Shown: positions 47,545-60,099, counted from the first letter of the stretch. The stretch is 64,000 bases of DNA from Mimachlamys varia (GCA_947623455.1 OX392534.1:11480001-11544000), one strand, 5' to 3'. Notes: a model not told the origin generated them from the sequence alone. Numbers and translations: made by a program.

Positions 47545-50540
47545 AGTTGGCTTCGTTACTACTGACAGGACAGGTAGAAAACAAAAGTGGGCTTTGTTAC
47601 TACTGTCAGGGCAGGAAGAATACAAAAGTGGGCTTCGTTAATACCGACAGGGCAGGTAGAATATAAAAGTGGGCTTCGCTACTACCGACAGGGCAGGTAG
47701 AATACAAAAGTGGGCTTCGTTACTACCGACAGGGCAGGCAGAATACAAAAGTGGGCTTTGTTACTAACGACAGGACAGGTAGAATACAAAAGTGGGCTTC
47801 GTTACTACCGACAGGCCAGGTAGAATACAAAAGTGGGCTTCATTACTACCGACAGGACAGGTAGAATACAAAAGTGGGCTTCGTTACTACCGACAGGACA
47901 GGTAGAATACAAACGTGGGCTTCGTTACTACCGACAGGACAGGTAGAATACAAAAGTGGACTTCGTTACTACCGAAAGGGCAGGTAGAATACAAAAGTGG
48001 GCTTCTTTACTAATGACAAGACATGTAGAATACAAAAGTGGGCTTCGTTACTACCGACAGGACAGGAAGAATACAAAAGTGGGCTTCGTTACTACCGACA
48101 GGACAGGAAGAATACAAAAGTGGGCTTCGTTACTTCTGACAGGACAGGTAGAATACAAAAGTGGGCTTTGTTACTACCGACAAGGCAGGAAGAATACAAA
48201 AGTGGGTTTCGTTACTACTGACAGGACAGGTAGAATACAAAAGTGGGCTTCGTTACTACTGACAAGACAGGTAGAATACAAAAGTGGGCTTCGTTACTAC
48301 TGACAGGACAGGTAGAATACAAAAGTGGGCTTCGTTACTACCGACAGGACAGGTAGAATACAAAAGTGGGCTTCGCTACTACCGACAGGGCAGGTAGAAT
48401 ACAAATGTGGGCTTCGTTACTACCGACAGGGCAGGAAGAATAAAAAAAAGTGGGCTTCGTTACTACTGTCAGGGCAGGTGGAATACAAAAGTGGGCTTCG
48501 TTACTACCGACAGGACAGGTAGAATAAAAAAAGTTGGCTTCGTTACTACTGACAGGACAGGTAGAAAACAAAAGTGGGCTTCGTTACTACTGACAGGGCA
48601 GGAAGAATACAAAAGTGGGCTTCGTTACTACCGACAGGACAGGTAGAATACAAAAGTGGGCTTCGTTACTACCGACAGGGCAGGTAGATTACAAAAGTGG
48701 GCTTCGCTACTACCGACAGGGCAGGAAGAATACAAAAGTGGGCTTCGTTACTACCGACAGCGCAGGCAGAATACAAAACAGGGCTTTGTTACTAACGACA
48801 GGACAGGTAGAATACAAAAGTGGGCTTCGTTACTACTGACAGGGCAGGTAGAATACAAAAGTGGGCTTCGTTACTACCGATAGGACAGGTAGAATACAAA
48901 AGTGGGCTTCGTTACTACCGACAGGACAGGTAGAATACAAAAAGTTGGCTTCGTTACTACTGACAGGACAGGTAGAAAACAAAAGTGGGCTTCGTTACTA
49001 CTGACAGGGCAGGAAGAATACAAAAGTGGGCTTCGTTACTACCGACAGGACAGGTAGAATACAAAAGTGGGCTTCGTTACTACCGACAGGGCAGGTAGAT
49101 TACAAAAGTGGGCTTCGCTACTACCGACAGGGCAGGAAGAATACAAAAGTGGGCTTCGTTACTACCGACAGCGCAGGCAGAATACAAAACAGGGCTTTGT
49201 TACTAACGACAGGACAGGTAGAATACAAAAGTGGGCTTCGTTACTACTGACAGGGCAGGTAGAATACAAAAGTGGGCTTCGTTACTACCGATAGGACAGG
49301 TAGAATACAAAAGTGGGCTTCGTTACTACCGACAGGACAGGTAGAATACAAAAGTGGGCTTCGTTACTACCGACAGGACAGGTAGAATACAAAAGTGGAC
49401 TTCGTTACTACCGAAAGGGCAGGAAGAATACAAAAGTGGGCTTCGTTACTACCGACAGGGCAGGAAGAATACAAAAGTGGGCTTCGTTACTACCGACAGG
49501 ACAGGAAGAATACAAAAGTGGGCTTCGTTACTACTGACAGGACAGGTAGAATACAAAAGTGGGCTTTGTTACTACCGACAGGGCAGGAAGGATACAAAAG
49601 TGGGTTTCGTTACTGCTGACAGGACAGGTAGAATACAAAAGTGGGCTTCGTTACTACTGACAAGACAGGTAGAATACAAAAGTGGGCTTCGTTACTACTG
49701 AAAGGACAGGTAGAATACAAAAGTGGGCTTCGTTACTACCGACAGGACAGGTAGAATACAAAAGTGGGCTTCGCTACTACCGACAGGGCAGGTAGAATAC
49801 AAATGTGGGCTTCGTTACTACCGCGAGGGCAGGAAGAATAAAAAAAAGTGGGCTTAGTTACTACTGTCAGGGCAGGTAGAATACAAAAGTGGGCTTCGTT
49901 ACTACCGACAGGACAGGTAGAATAAAAAAGTTGGCTTCGTTACTACTGACAGGACAGGTAGAAAACAAAAGTGGGCTTCGTTACTACTGACAGGGCAGGT
50001 AGAATACAAAAGTGGGCTTCGTTACTACCGACAGGACAGGTAGAATACAAAAGTGGGCTTCGTTACTACCGACAGGACAGGTAGAATACAAAAGTGGGCT
50101 TCGTTACTACCGACAGGGCAGGCAGAATACAAAACAGGGCTTTGTTACTAACGACAGGACAGGTAGAATACAAAAGTGGTCTTTGTTACTACTGACAGGG
50201 CAGGTAGAATACAAAAGTGGGCTTCGTTACTACCGACAGGACAGGTAGAATACAAAGGTGGGCTTCGCTACTACCGACAGGACAGGTAGAATACAAAAGT
50301 GGGCTTCGTTACTACCGACAGGGCAGGAAGAATAAAAAAAGTGGGCTTCGTTACTACTGACAGGGCAGGTAGAATACAAAATCGGGCTTCGTTACTACTG
50401 ACAGGACAGGTAGAATAAAAACGCTGACTTCGTTACTACTGACAGGACAGGAAGAAAACAAAAACGGGCTTCGTTACTACTGACAGGGCAGGAAGAATAC
50501 AAAAGTGGGCTTCGTTACTACCGACAGGACAGGTAGAAGG
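47545..50540. repeat. 41-bp minisatellite, about 73 copies, with a ~411-bp block duplication
   Basis: Unit GGGCTTCGTTACTACCGACA followed by GGACAGGTAGAATACAAAAG and T. Three consecutive units make 123 bp (41 codons), so frames of 60-115 codons recur along the array; all are repeat artefacts (GFVTTDRTGRIQKWASLL type). The block 48595-49000 reappears at 49006-49410 with the same singleton variants (GGTAGATTACAAAAG, CAGCGCAGGCAG, AAAACAGGGC), about 411 bp apart, so ten units were copied recently as one piece. A further parallel links 47950-48430 with 49390-49830. Confidence 0.97.
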
Positions 50541-51225
50541 TAAAACAAGACAATTGCTTTTTGCAGTGACAGCGAGACGAGTTTGCAAGCAGCTGCTGAA
50601 ATTAGTATGTGTTGGGTCTGATTATTTTCCGTAAATCCACTAGTTTCAATTTTATGACACATCGATTAAGTCACTAGATACGGGGCCAGAAATTCGAAGG
50701 CCAATTGTTATAACATAGTTGCGTATATAGGATGAAAATCTCAATAATGTCCAATTTGGACAACGATTCTTTTTGTCCCACCTCTAAGCCATTCCCAGGC
50801 AAGACCAGACACAAACAAGAAACCTTATAACACAAGGAAGCTCTGACATTATTTTGACAAAATCGTCGTCATTCCTACAGAAGAAGGATATGGATAAATT
50901 TGTTATTTCTGTAATTCTATGCCCCACTATAACCCCCTTACCTTTGTGTCGAATACCAGGAACATGATTGTGAATGTAACACGATGCAAAAGCTAGATGA
51001 TGTTTCCATTTAAACAAACCGCGTGGGGCATCCCGGAATATATGAAAATAACAATCAACAATAACAACCATTACAGTCGCCGTCTTTTGTTTAATGACAA
51101 GCATTCACAAATTGAAGATTAAATGTCATGCTCTGTTTTTAACATGTCAGTACATGTAGGCGCTAATAATGATCAGTAGATACTGGTTATGATCGGTGAA
51201 AGCGTATGATACAAGTTTAAAAAAA
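50541..51225. other. no gene or clear repeat seen
   Basis: A 106-codon minus frame (50784-51104) has no recognisable similarity and no supporting splice signals. Confidence 0.45.
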
Positions 51226-51470
51226 AAATGAACACCAATGATGAACCGAAAACATTGATAATGTATTGTAAACACCAATAATGAACCGAAAACATTGATA
51301 ATGTATTGTAAACATCAATAATGTAATGTACACATCAATAATGAACAATAAACACCAATGATTGTCAGTTAACATCAATAATGAACAATAAACACCAATG
51401 ATTGTCAGTTAACATCAATAATGAATTCCAATTGTATTCATCAATGATGGTCAGTAAACGCCAAATCAAT
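51226..51470. repeat. ~40-bp tandem repeat, about 6 copies
   Basis: AACACCAATAATGAACCGAA plus AACATTGATAATGTATTGTA, changing to AACATCAATAATGAACAATA plus AACACCAATGATTGTCAGTT. Each unit is itself two related 20-bp halves sharing AACAYCAATRAT. Confidence 0.9.
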
Positions 51471-52235
51471 CAAATTTTAAACGTCTAGGGAAATCCACGA
51501 GTCGTGATTGTTTAGATTTAGCTATTAGTCGCTACATAAAACTGTTACGGGAAATGTGTTGTCTATAAACGGGCTCATCTGATATATCGATCGTTTCGTC
51601 CGTCCCGATGAATTGTCATTTTGTCACATCCGGCTTTAGCGGCATGCGCATGCCTACTGCTAAACCACCAGGTAACCGGACACGACCGCCAGAGAAAGCC
51701 TGACATGACTTCGACACGTCTACGTAAGACGACCTATCCCGGGCGACCTGGTCCGTCACGTGTAAACCAAGCACCACGTCATAGATCAGTAGCTCGGATC
51801 TGTAGCTCATCCTGACAACACAATCGTTATCCAAAGACTACAAAACTACCAGGCAATAAATAATCGGGAACGAGGAGAGTGAACCCGTTCGCTGGGTTGG
51901 TGTTAGGTTATAAAGTCTGTGGGTTAATCACGGTATTGTCAGTACGATTGGTCGCTCACGTCTTTACATGTCTTTCTGGTTACCAAATATATCTCTTCTG
52001 GTTTTTATGTTTCCGCTTCATGCAAAATACATTTGGTATGCTCAGACATAACACCTAGATAAGCATTTGTTCAATACACAAAGGTCGTTAACATCTCCCA
52101 ACATAGACCTCATTTCTTGTTTACATTTTGGATTTTGCTAAAATTATAATGGTCATATGCTATTTCAAAGTAAGCATTTGCCTTCTTATTTCAATATCGA
52201 GACAACATTTGTTTAAAGCAATTATACGACCTATG
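51471..52235. other. no gene or clear repeat seen
   Basis: Overlapping chance frames at 51616-51834 on both strands. A GGCATGCGCATGCC palindrome occurs near 51641. Confidence 0.45.
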
Positions 52236-52874
52236 CCTAGGTCACACATTCACAGATTTGACGCCGGATTAGCTACGGATACGATCCGGCATCATTCGTG
52301 GCAATCTGTATTGGTCCGTAGCTTTGCGTATTGTAGCCGTAGTCATACGTAGTAGTACTTGCATATTCGTGACAATTTTGACCATGTTACACATTTGACC
52401 CCGGATCAAACAACCCCGTAGTACATCCTTACTAAACCGTATTATCATAACGTACTGATCTGTGCCAGTACTTATTAATCGCACGTATCTATAATATTAG
52501 TTACACCACGTATATGCTAAGGATACAATACGGTTTGCTACGAATTTGTCACGGAACGGCACGATCTCATTTTTAGTTCCTCCGTGGCAGTTCGTAGTAT
52601 TCCGTAACAAATCCTTACTTATACCGTAGCAAATCGCTGTTACCCGCAGTGCAAACGCCCTGACACGTGTTGTTCCGTATAAAGCCGTTTCAAATCTGTA
52701 TTAAACCGTGTTGTACCGTAACAATAATTTTCTACCTTATCCTTGGTAGATGCGTCAAAATCCGTAGTCACACCGTTGTGTTTCCGTATCGGACTACGGA
52801 AATGTGCATTTCCGGGCTCATCCGTGAGATTAAATCCGTAGTGGAATCGGCGATCCGTGAATGTGTGACCTAGG
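52236..52874. mobile_element. 639-bp non-autonomous DNA transposon with 22-bp inverted termini
   Basis: CCTAGGTCACACATTCACAG at 52236 is inverted as GTGAATGTGTGACCTAGG ending at 52874; about 21 of 22 bases match once the next two are included. The interior has no transposase frame. It is unusually rich in short words around TCCGTA and TACGGA on both strands (CCGTAGC, CCGTAGT, ACCGTATT, ACCGTAAC, TTCCGTATCGGACTACGGAA), like the subterminal binding-site clusters of some cut-and-paste elements. The flanks TATG and TATT do not give a clean target duplication. Confidence 0.85.
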
Positions 52875-53694
52875 TATTAGCTTGCTTGGACTATCAAAAC
52901 ACCGAAAAATAGGATAAGGGTTTGCTATTAAGGAACGTAAAAATCCAGGGCCCTAGGAAATTTGTCCGAAGTTTTGACTTCGCCAATCACGATTAACGTT
53001 ACAAAAAGTGACGTCATATTTGATTGGCTAAGCACAAACTTAAGTATAAGATTGTTTCATGATTCGGGTCGGAACTCTACGGAAAAGTCTGACGTTTTGT
53101 TGTTAAGAAATAAGAAAACCTTTCGCAGCAACGGATAATACGGTTATTGCATTCATTCGTTTGGCTGACATTGCTATTGGCCGTGTAAATAGACCCATTA
53201 GTGCAATCAGTGGCTAAATCGTACTCTGTGTGAACGTATTACAGGGGGAAATGCTTTAAACTATCCCAATGTACTGCTCAACATTGATCTAGATTCTCGT
53301 GAGGAAACCGTGGTAGATAAGCGGAACGTGTTGGGTATGAGTGTAGTTGTAGAGACCAATATCAATACTACTGAAGGGGTTTGGGGGTAGTATTAGAGAT
53401 AGGGGACCCGCCTGAACCATTATTAATAATACTGGAGGGGATTGGGGGTAGCAGATACCGTAACGTATAAACGAAACAAGACAATGGCCTTTTGTTGTGG
53501 AGACGCAGACGACTTCGTAGGCAGCCTTGGAAATTCCTTTGCTTTGGAACGGACTATTTTTATGTTTGAAATGTATTCACGGTTTGTATTTCCATCGGTG
53601 ACAAAATAGCAGAAATTATTGAGTTGTTTTAACTTGTAGAAGGGCAACCAAAAAGATACTTTGCTCACCTTTCTGGCACCATACCTCAGACTTC
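52875..53694. other. no gene seen
   Basis: Short AGTATTA-type similarity between 53362 and 53450 (ATACTGAAGGGGTTTGGGGG and ATACTGGAGGGGATTGGGGG) marks a local duplication. Nothing else. Confidence 0.5.
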
Positions 53695-54505
53695 ACAATT
53701 CTCCCTTACGAATTATCTAATTATATAAATTTGGCGCGTTCGTCTGTCCCATCACAATCTACACTTATTTAGGCCTACCGGGCGAGTTCCTCAAGTCCTT
53801 TACGAATGCGAACTATACCGGACAGTCCGTATGACAACTTCCTCCTCCCGTACGAATAATTCATACTGGGCGCGTTGGACTCATCAAACTCCCTTATGAT
53901 TTATCTATATCGGGATCATTCGTCAGGCATAATCTTTCTTGGCGAATTATTCATACTTCGTCCATCCACGTCTTTCTCGACAAATGATAAGTCAGACCTC
54001 ATCTTTCCTGACGAATTATCTATACTTGGCGCACTCTTCTGACTTTGTCTTTCTTTACGAAATACTTTAATTAGGCGCATTCATACGACATCATCTTTTT
54101 TACGGAATACTTATATTAGGCGCATTCGTACGGCATCGTCTTACTTTACGGAATACTTATATTAGGCGCATTCGTAAATCATCATCTTACTTTACGGAAT
54201 ATTTATACATGTATTGGGTGCCTTCGTTATAAAACATCTTACTTTACGAAATACTTATATTGGGCACCTTCGTTAGACAATATATTTCTTGATGAAATAC
54301 AAATGTATCTATACTTGGCAAGTTCGTCAGTCCTCGTCTTTTCGACGAATGATCTAAACTAGTCGCGTTCGGCACGCCTCGTCCTTCTCGACGAATAATC
54401 TAAACTGAGCGCATTCGCCAGGCATCATCTTTTTCAGCGAAAGAGGTCTATATTTGGCGCATTCGTTCGTCCTTCTCGACGAAAGATCTATACTAGGCAC
54501 TGCAT
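53695..54505. repeat. degenerate ~50-bp tandem repeat
   Basis: About 15 diverged units share TTACGAATAMTTATAT and GGCGCATTCGT. The best run is 54050-54190, where TTTACGGAATACTTATATTA is followed by GGCGCATTCGTA three times. Unit length ranges from about 45 to 55 bp, so this is an old array. Confidence 0.85.
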
Positions 54506-54626
54506 ATCAAAATACACATCTATAATTGCTACAGGATACCGTATAATTAAAGTACTTAAAATAGTACAAAGATAATTAATCTTAACGTTGTTTGGTGGTG
54601 TCGTATTTCTATCGACTGATTACAAC

Positions 54627-54695
54627 AAAAGCAAAAAACAAACAACAAAATAACAATAACAAAACAAAAAAAATAAAAACAAAACAAAAAAGCAG
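54627..54695. repeat. A-rich low-complexity tract
   Basis: Runs of A broken by single C, T or G (ACAAAACAAAAAAAATAAAA). The 64-codon frame over it is noise. Confidence 0.9.
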
Positions 54696-54864
54696 CTTGT
54701 TATTAATATGTATTGTTCACCAACTCCTCATCGCAGCTGTTTTATCGATACATGTAAGTATGCTCAATATTGAAGTTTTAAAATGACCGCTTTTTCTGAA
54801 TATTCTTCATACAAATTTTATTTTATAGGAAAATGCCTCTCAGCTATTACTTCATTAGAAACTC

Positions 54865-55115
54865 TACAGCTGTGCCTGGTCAAAAACTGTACATAATTAT
54901 CTGGTCCAGAACTATACTGTTCTGTCAGGTCAAAAACTGTACTGTTCCGTCAGGTGTCAAGAACTCTACTGTTCTGTCTGGTCAAAAACTGTACTGTTCT
55001 GCTAGGAGGTCAAGTACTGTATTATTCCGTTTGGTCAAAAACTGTACTGTTCTGTCCAGTTAAAATCTGTACTGTTCTGCCCGCCAAAGTCTGTACTGTT
55101 CTACACCGGTCAAGT
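54865..55115. repeat. ~25-bp minisatellite, about 9 copies
   Basis: Unit CTGTTCTGTCAGGTCAAAAA plus CTGTA, with indels (CAAGAACT, GCTAGGAGG) and more diverged last copies (GCCCGCCAAAGT). Confidence 0.92.
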
Positions 55116-56824
55116 TTCGTTTTCTGATATTTAACAAAAACATGCAACAAGGCTGGACACCAAGTCTTTGATGAAAGTCTCTATCTGACAGATGCCAATC
55201 TAGACAACAGGTTCAACAATCTTCAATTTATTCCTCGATTATTTTGTTTATGACATACATTTTATCGATTAGATTATTTTGTCCACGCTCGGTATCGTCA
55301 CCTGTTGCACTTTTACCACTCAGTAATAATCCCAGGGTACAAAAAGTGTACATTTTTACTGCATTTTTAAATGTCAACGTATAGGTGCACGTTTATTAAC
55401 ATTTGTCTCGTTAGCCCTTGTTCAAAAGAGAACAATGGGTGATATATGTCAGGGTGTAAACCATTGTTTCAATTTTTACGTCTGATGCTGTGGTCAAATT
55501 TTCACTTCCTGTGAAGCTAACTTTGTATGTGTAAACAGCCTTTCGGAAAGGCCAAAATTTTAATCTCTAACCAAAAACAAAATTAATCCCTAACCCAAAA
55601 TTTGATTTTTCTTTTAATTTTGATACGTGTTATATTATAGGGGTTATTCGTTGTACAAAGATATTACCCATGACCACGGTAAGCTACTGAGTTCTGCTAC
55701 CAAAGCAGAGCGCCATTTTAATTGGTCCCTAAACGAATCTTTCTTGTTTGCTGCTATTGCAGTACAGCTGGTAAAATCTCCACACAAAAACTATAACAAT
55801 GCTGTCAATACTATATGTTACAGAGGCGCACACAAACAAACAAATATTCTACCGCCTCTTCATCGGAAACTGTAAGATTATAACTGATACCTGTAGCGTT
55901 CTGATTGGACAATACTAAAGGTGACGTTGCCACAAGTGAAGACGAAACATTAAGTAGAAGATAACGTTTTACCAAGTCGACGTATTTCTTGATGTTTCAC
56001 TGATAAAACGTTATGAATATGGATAACAAACGGGATTGTTTTTCTACAATTTCCCAGAAGGCTTTCGGGAATGGAGAAGCGCGAGATACTGACAAGTATT
56101 TACTGATCAAACCCAGCAGCGCGAGGCGTCGCTTAGGGCTTTGAAAACAAAATACTTCCAATCCAAGCTGCAAACCTTCAACCCGGTAATAAATAGTAAT
56201 CAGCTCTAAAACTGATCAACAGTATCAAAATTATCGTCCGTTTTGTCGAAGGTGTGAAAATTGAGAGAAGAAAGGGGCAAAGATGAATATTTACAGAAAG
56301 CACACGGGCAAGAGTTGCAATGCTATGTTAAATGTTGTAGCGAGGTATGTTATATTGAATTCGCTTATCTAGAAACAACTAAACTATTTTACATTCAACC
56401 TACGTATCTCGCTGGTAATTCAAAATCGTAGGCATTGTAACTTATGTACATAGACTGTGATTCAGGCGTAACTTTGATTCTACAGTCAATAAAACTGCAT
56501 GTTCTGCGTTAATTACATGTCGCTATCATTTGCATAAAGTTTTTAAATTTGGAAAAACAAATCACGGTTTCCAATATAATCTCATTACAAACCGGCTATA
56601 CAGCAATGGATGTTTTTAATCCTCCGCATATACATCAGTTTGCGCACGAAATACCTATTCCTAAAGCAAATGTAGCATCCCCTAATTCAATCCGAATTCA
56701 TTATGCTGCATTCTGATGAAATCTTGTTTTAAATCAATAGGTGATACAATTACATGCCCTGGATTTCCCTGACTTAATGCTGGGACAAACGGCTTCCTAT
56801 CAGTTTTAATTCCCATGCTCATAC
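55116..56824. other. no gene or clear repeat seen
   Basis: The 82-codon frame 55627-55875 has no recognisable domain. AACGTTTTAC and TAAAACGTTAT near 55963-56013 are loosely inverted. Confidence 0.5.
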
Positions 56825-58168
56825 GACACCAGCCACAAATACAACACCAGCCACAAATACAACGCCAGCCACAAATACAACACCAGCCACAAATACAACA
56901 CTAGCTACAATACAACGCCAACTACAAATACAACGTCAGCTACAATACAACGCTAGCTACAAATACAACGTCAGCTACAATACAACACCAGCTACAAATA
57001 CAACACAAGCTACAATACAACGTCAACTACAAATACAACGTCAGCTACAATACAACACCAGCTACAAATACAAGGCCAGCTACAAATACAACGCCAGCTA
57101 CAAATACAATGCCAACTACAAATACAACGCCAACTACAAAAACAACGCCAGCTAAAAAAACAACGCCAGCTACAAATACAAAGCTAGCTACAAATACAAC
57201 GCTAGCTACAAATACAACGCCAGCTACAAATACAACGCCAGCTACAAATACAACGCCAACTACAAATACAACGCCAACTACAAAAACAAAGCTAGCTACA
57301 AATACAACACCAGCTACAAATACAACACCAGCTACAAATACAACGCAAGCTACAAATACAACACCAGCTACAAAAACAACGCCAGCTACAAAAACAACGC
57401 CAGCTACAAATACAAAGCTAGCTACAAATACAACGCTAGCTACAAATACAACGCCAGCTACAACAACGCCAGCTACAAAAACAACGCCAGCTACAAATAC
57501 AAAGCTAGCTACAAATACAACACCAGCTACAAATACAACACCAGCTACAAATACAACGCAAGCTACAAATACAACACCAGCTACAAAAACAACGCCAGCT
57601 ACAAAAACAACGCCAGCTACAAATACAAAGCTAGCTACAAATACAACGCTAGCTACAAATACAATGCCAACTACAAATACAACGCCAACTACAAAAACAA
57701 CGCCAGCTACAAAAACAACGCCAGCTACAAATACAAAGCTAGCTACAAATACAACGCCAGCTACAAATACAACGCCAGCTACAAAAACAACGCCAGCTAC
57801 AAAAACAACGCCAGCTACAAATACAACACCAGCTACAAATACAACGCTAGCTACAAATACAAAGCTAGCTACAAATACAACACCAGCTACAAATACAACA
57901 CCAGCTACAAATACAACGCAAGCTACAAATACAACACCAGCTACAAATACAACGCCGGCTACAAATACAACACCAGCTACAAATACGACACCAGCTACAA
58001 ATACAACGCCAGCTACAAATACAACATCAGCTACAAATACAACACCAACTACAAATACAACGCCGGCTACAAATACAACATCAGCTACAAATACAACACC
58101 AACTACAAATACAACGCCAGCTACAAATACAACACCAGCTACAAATACAACGCCAGCTACATATACTT
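56825..58168. repeat. 18-bp minisatellite, about 74 copies (Thr/Asn/Pro/Ala frame on plus)
   Basis: Unit ACAAATACAACGCCAGCT, with GCCAGC/ACCAGC/GCTAGC/GCCAAC and AATACA/AAAACA variants. From 57109 to 58170 the plus frame stays open for 353 codons as TNTTPA-type hexapeptides, which resembles a mucin-like domain. The left part (about 56900-57050) contains 17-bp units that break this frame repeatedly. There is no signal peptide, no flanking non-repeat coding sequence and no clear splice acceptor. I call it a minisatellite; a spliced mucin exon is the alternative. Confidence 0.93.
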
Positions 58169-58384
58169 AGCCGAGAAACTTTGTTGGTGTATCTATACTA
58201 CGATGTATAGAAGATGTGTCGGTGTAAATAAATTTAAAAGTCAAGAAGATGATTGGTTTATCTATTATACAACTAGAAACTATGTCGGATTATTTCTAAT
58301 TTGAAGTCTAGAAACGATGTCGATGTATAAAATATGTACTAAGTCTTTAAACTCTGATTCTATAATTTAAAATAAAGTCAAGTG
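58169..58384. other. spacer, nothing recognised
   Basis: Short AT-rich stretch between two arrays. Confidence 0.4.
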
Positions 58385-58830
58385 TAACGGTACACTGTTA
58401 TTTACCTTAGCGATGACCGAGGTCCACAATAAATGCAATACCCTTTTATAATGACAGAAATACATAATTTCAAGTTATCTCCCCTTTGATGACAAAAGTC
58501 AACGGTACAATATTATCTCTCCTTACGATGTCAGATATACGGCTCCATGTTATCTCCCTTCACGGTGACAGAGGTCTACGATGTTAGGTTAGCTCCCCTC
58601 ACGATGTCAGGTATATGGCTCCATGTTATCTCCCCTTAGGATGACAGAAGTCTATTGTGTTAGGTTATCTACCTTTACGATGACAGGGATCCACAGTACC
58701 CATTATATCCCTTACAATGGCAGAAGCCATTGGTGTCTTTTATCTCCTCTTGCGATGAGAGAAGTCAATGGTGCCAGGTTATCAACCCTTAAAATGGAAG
58801 ACATCACATTAACCTTACACACTTTGCACA
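58385..58830. repeat. ~39-bp degenerate tandem repeat, about 11 copies
   Basis: GTTATCTCCCCTTACGATGA and CAGAAGTCTAYGGTGTTAGG recur every 36-40 bp from about 58400 to 58820, with many substitutions. The chance frame 58623-58847 lies inside. Confidence 0.88.
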
Positions 58831-59265
58831 CATTACCAGGCGTGTGAGTTCGGCTTGGATTTATCCCGTTTTCTCAGAAATGAGGTTACCTGCGTTCAAC
58901 CAATTAAATAATGCTCTAATCGGTTTACGAGATTCCATACATGTACCGGGAAATCAGCACAATGACGTCAGATTCGCTCTCAATCTGTTCCTTACGATGT
59001 CGCACCAACGGAAGTGAAACAGTATATTATGCATTCACCGACTAAAGTTCAACAGAAAGCGTTTCACTCAAACCTAACTCCAAACGACAGTCCATGTGTG
59101 ATTGTTCAACATGACACCATTCTGCCATTCCTATGCTAGTGATTAACTGCCTATGGGAAGAGGTTGAAAAATATTTTACTCGGCGAACTTTTTCTCATAA
59201 TTTCAAATATATCAATATCATATGTGATTTCTGTCCTAACTAAAGGACGTAATACAGAGCGACAA
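58831..59265. other. no gene or clear repeat seen
   Basis: Nothing recognised. Confidence 0.5.
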
Positions 59266-59394
59266 CCACAGGGACCTGAGAGTGAATAGATGTAAAAACC
59301 CCATACATGTCAAATTGTTCTCATTAGACAATTGTACTATATATCAGAGGAGATCCAATTTAGCATTATGTGATTAATTTTCAGGGCCCTGTGG
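59266..59394. mobile_element. short MITE sharing the CACAGGGACCTG terminus
   Basis: CCACAGGGACCTGA at 59266 is inverted as TCAGGGCCCTGTGG ending at 59394 with one mismatch. The terminus is the same as that of the element at 25647-25892, but the 100-bp interior is different and not palindromic. It could be an internally deleted relative mobilised by the same transposase. Confidence 0.75.
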
Positions 59395-59737
59395 TAAAGA
59401 TGTAAAGTTCCTGCCGATAAGAAGCCTTTCTGCTTTAATATTGAACAAATCAATGGAGATGTGGTTCACCAACATTACGATATAAAACTTGTCAATTTTA
59501 TCATGTATCATTATCGTGTCACTCAGTCGCGGACGGCTAACTTGTTTACTACCCACTGTTTCTGTGACGTCGTGGTGGACCCTGCTTCCGGCTATATCAC
59601 CATATGATACCATTAACAGGTGGTCTGTGAAGGTTGACTCTAATAAGTTTGTACTTATCCCAAATTACAATTTGAACAAGGCATCGCAAACGATACAAAT
59701 CCCATTGCGTGCTAACATATGAACTCTGACGCAAAAT

Positions 59738-59755
59738 GGGGGGGGGGGGGGGGGG
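59738..59755 (+). repeat. poly-G run of 18
   Basis: Eighteen consecutive G after GCAAAAT. Length is likely polymorphic and prone to assembly error. Confidence 0.95.
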
Positions 59756-60099
59756 TTATTGCAGGACATTGAAATAACATCAATTGTCAACAAACAATAG
59801 ACATGGATGGGCTTATTATCAGGCATGGGCTCATTGCCATATAAATATGGTATATATCGTTATGCATTCAACAGTTTCTGGTTACGCATCACACTAGCAA
59901 CTTCATTTCCTTATAGTGATTATAATTATGTGTGTTTCTAAATGCATATATAAGCATTCTCCTTTGTTTAGAAGGTTTAATTGGCAAAGTACATGATTAT
60001 TTTCGTGGATGGAGTCCCATTTAAGAAAAATACAGAATGCAATATAGTCACATGAAGACTATAGGTGTCAAATATACTACTGCAGGGTTTGCGCTGGGT

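Noticed and set aside
47956..50248. Many 65-115-codon plus-strand ORFs (GFVTTDRTGRIQKWASLL type)
   Set aside because: Shadows of a 41-bp repeat (three units equal 41 codons). They overlap each other in different frames and end at random unit variants.
57109..58170. 353-codon TNTTPA-type ORF as a mucin gene
   Set aside because: Starts and ends within an 18-bp array whose left part breaks the frame; no signal peptide, flanking exon or splice site was found. Kept as a minisatellite with the alternative noted.
59738..59755. Poly-G run as a regulatory element
   Set aside because: A simple homopolymer; length may be an assembly artefact.
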